Origin: an uncultured Armatimonadota bacterium
GTDB taxonomy: Bacteria > Armatimonadota > Armatimonadia > Armatimonadales > Armatimonadaceae
Assembly (NCBI GenBank): GCA_903924445.1
Contig: CAIYBQ010000048.1
Span: 1 to 7,180 of the forward strand
DNA: 7,180 bases
Reading direction: 5' to 3'
The notes under the pieces were generated by a model. It made no database searches. It saw only the letters and a list, made by a program, of their open reading frames with translations, and was not told the DNA's origin. Position numbers and translations under genes: made by a program. This document shows, piece after piece, positions 6,103-7,180 of the stretch. Every line of letters starts with the position of its first letter. Within the stretch, counting starts at the first letter, position 1.

Positions 6103-7180
6103 ATGTCAACGCAAAACGGCCCTGACCGGCCAAAGACTCCAGCCGAAAGCGCTGATGTCAACAAAGTGGTTATAGACACAAAGGCAGCGCAAGACGCCGG
6201 TGTCCCGATGGTGAGTCTGGTTGTCGATGGAAAGTCTGTCTCGGTTCCAAAGGGTACCTTGGTGATTGAGGCGGCGTTTTCGGCTGGCTCGGACATCCCG
6301 TACTTCTGCTATCACCCAAGATTGACCAGTGTTGGTGCATGCCGGATGTGTCTGGCAAGTGTTGAACTGGAAATGTTTGGTCAACGCAGAGCATCTATAA
6401 TGGCTACATGTACCATTCCCGCTGCAGATGGAATGGTTATCAAGACAACGACTCCTGATGTCAAGAAGGCACAAAACGGCGTCTTGGAGCTGATTCTTGC
6501 GAATCACCCATTGGACTGTCCTGTTTGTGATCGTGGCGGCGAGTGTCCGCTTCAGAACATGACTATCTCCTATGGTCCACCGAACACACGCTTTATCGAG
6601 GACAAACGACGCTACGTGAAGGCGTTGCCTATTTCCGACCATGTAGTTCTGGATCGTGAGCGCTGTATCACCTGTATGCGCTGTACGCGCTTTGCTTCCG
6701 AGATCGCCGGCGACTCCAAGCTTGGACTAATCAACCGTGGCGCACAGTCGGAAGTCGGACCATTCCTTGGTGGGACATTTGATTCCAACTTCAGTGGAAA
6801 CACGATTGAAATCTGTCCTGTCGGTGCGTTGACAAGCCGACAATTCCGCTTCAAAGGTCGACCTTGGGAAGTGAAGTCTTCTGACTCAATCTGTACAAAG
6901 TGCTCAAATGGCTGCAACATTGCCGTTGGCCACCGTATGGGTGAAGTCGTCCGCATCAATGGTCGGGTAAACGAAGACATCAACGAAGAGTGGACGTGTG
7001 ATAAGGGCAAGTTTGGAAATGCCGATGTCAATTCACCTGAGCGTCTTACGGTTCCTCTGATTCGGGATGCTCATGGTGCTCTCGTTGAGACCGATTGGGA
7101 CACCGCACTTTCGGCCGTGGTCACCAATCTCCAATATGTTGCAGAGAACTATGGATCAGCTTCGCTAGCGGCAATCGGAA
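6103..7180 (+). CDS. nuoG: NADH-quinone oxidoreductase subunit G, 5' part (runs off window)
   Basis: First 359 codons of the 75-kDa/Nqo3 subunit, which carries most of the iron-sulfur relay of the peripheral arm. After a polar stretch of about 36 residues comes a ferredoxin-like domain with [2Fe-2S] N1b ligands C69, C80, C83 and C103. Next is the His-Cys3 N5 site H135, C139, C142, C148 (HPLDCPVCDRGGEC), then N4 ligands C188, C191, C194 and C238 (CITCMRC, EICPVGALT). C264, C267, C271 and C299 match the spacing of the optional N7 cluster found in E. coli and Thermus. The start of the molybdopterin-oxidoreductase-like domain follows and is cut by the window edge. The ATG at 6103 lies seven bases after the nuoF stop; a GGGAG at 6086-6090 is 12 bases upstream, a long spacing. 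A later ATG (codon 36) has no ribosome site and would leave only the ferredoxin start. Confidence 0.97.
   Translation, partial: MSTQNGPDRPKTPAESADVNKVVIDTKAAQDAGVPMVSLVVDGKSVSVPKGTLVIEAAFSAGSDIPYFCYHPRLTSVGACRMCLASVELEMFGQRRASIMATCTIPAADGMVIKTTTPDVKKAQNGVLELILANHPLDCPVCDRGGECPLQNMTISYGPPNTRFIEDKRRYVKALPISDHVVLDRERCITCMRCTRFASEIAGDSKLGLINRGAQSEVGPFLGGTFDSNFSGNTIEICPVGALTSRQFRFKGRPWEVKSSDSICTKCSNGCNIAVGHRMGEVVRINGRVNEDINEEWTCDKGKFGNADVNSPERLTVPLIRDAHGALVETDWDTALSAVVTNLQYVAENYGSASLAAIG

Noticed and set aside
5757..6642. Two open frames of about 180 codons on the - strand over the nuoF/nuoG junction
   Set aside because: Both are antisense to sequences with complete cofactor motifs, and their products (Ser/Thr/Arg/Cys/His-rich) look like reverse-frame translations.
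1..7180. Search for mobile elements, CRISPR repeats, tRNA genes or a defence-type novel system
   Set aside because: No transposase, terminal repeats, regular repeat array or cloverleaf was seen, and almost all sequence is accounted for by a core respiratory operon and one porin-like gene.

Overview
The window carries the 5' part of a respiratory complex I (NADH:quinone oxidoreductase) operon on the + strand. An outer-membrane porin-like gene is transcribed the opposite way, on its left. The organism is a diderm bacterium: the porin-like protein has a Sec signal peptide and ends in Phe, the usual mark of a protein folded by the BAM machinery. A complete NADH-oxidising module points to aerobic or anaerobic NADH-linked respiration. 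Base composition is balanced, and nuoC and nuoD are separate genes, unlike the fused nuoCD of Escherichia coli. I cannot assign a phylum with confidence. A deep-branching, non-proteobacterial diderm (for example the Armatimonadota) is a weak guess from the style of the proteins only.

Layout: positions 1-99 hold the 3' flank of the porin gene with a strong hairpin at 49-74. Positions 100-1164 (- strand) encode a 354-residue porin resembling the BBP2/OmpL-like family. Positions 1165-1409 are a divergent intergenic region with a plausible promoter for each side and a 7-bp-arm dyad at 1311-1334 lying between and across the two -35 boxes. From 1410 to the right edge the genes are nuoA, nuoB, nuoC, nuoD, nuoE, nuoF and the first 359 codons of nuoG. 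Most junctions are tight: nuoA/nuoB overlap by 10 bases, nuoC/nuoD overlap by one base, and nuoE/nuoF abut. The one real gap is the 120 bases between nuoB and nuoC, which contains an A/T-rich stretch with a possible extended -10 element and a hairpin.

Functionally, NuoE, NuoF and NuoG form the NADH-dehydrogenase arm (FMN and the chain of iron-sulfur clusters). NuoB, NuoC and NuoD form the connecting and quinone-reducing part. NuoA is a small membrane subunit at the quinone-site interface. The remaining subunits (the rest of NuoG, NuoH to NuoN) would be expected past the right edge but are not visible. All cluster ligands expected in the visible parts are present, including the four Cys of the optional N7 cluster in NuoG.

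I see no mobile element, CRISPR array, RNA gene, or candidate for an undescribed system. The points worth a second look are modest: the divergent control region, the nuoB-nuoC gap, and a few lineage-type substitutions near active sites in NuoB, NuoD and NuoF.
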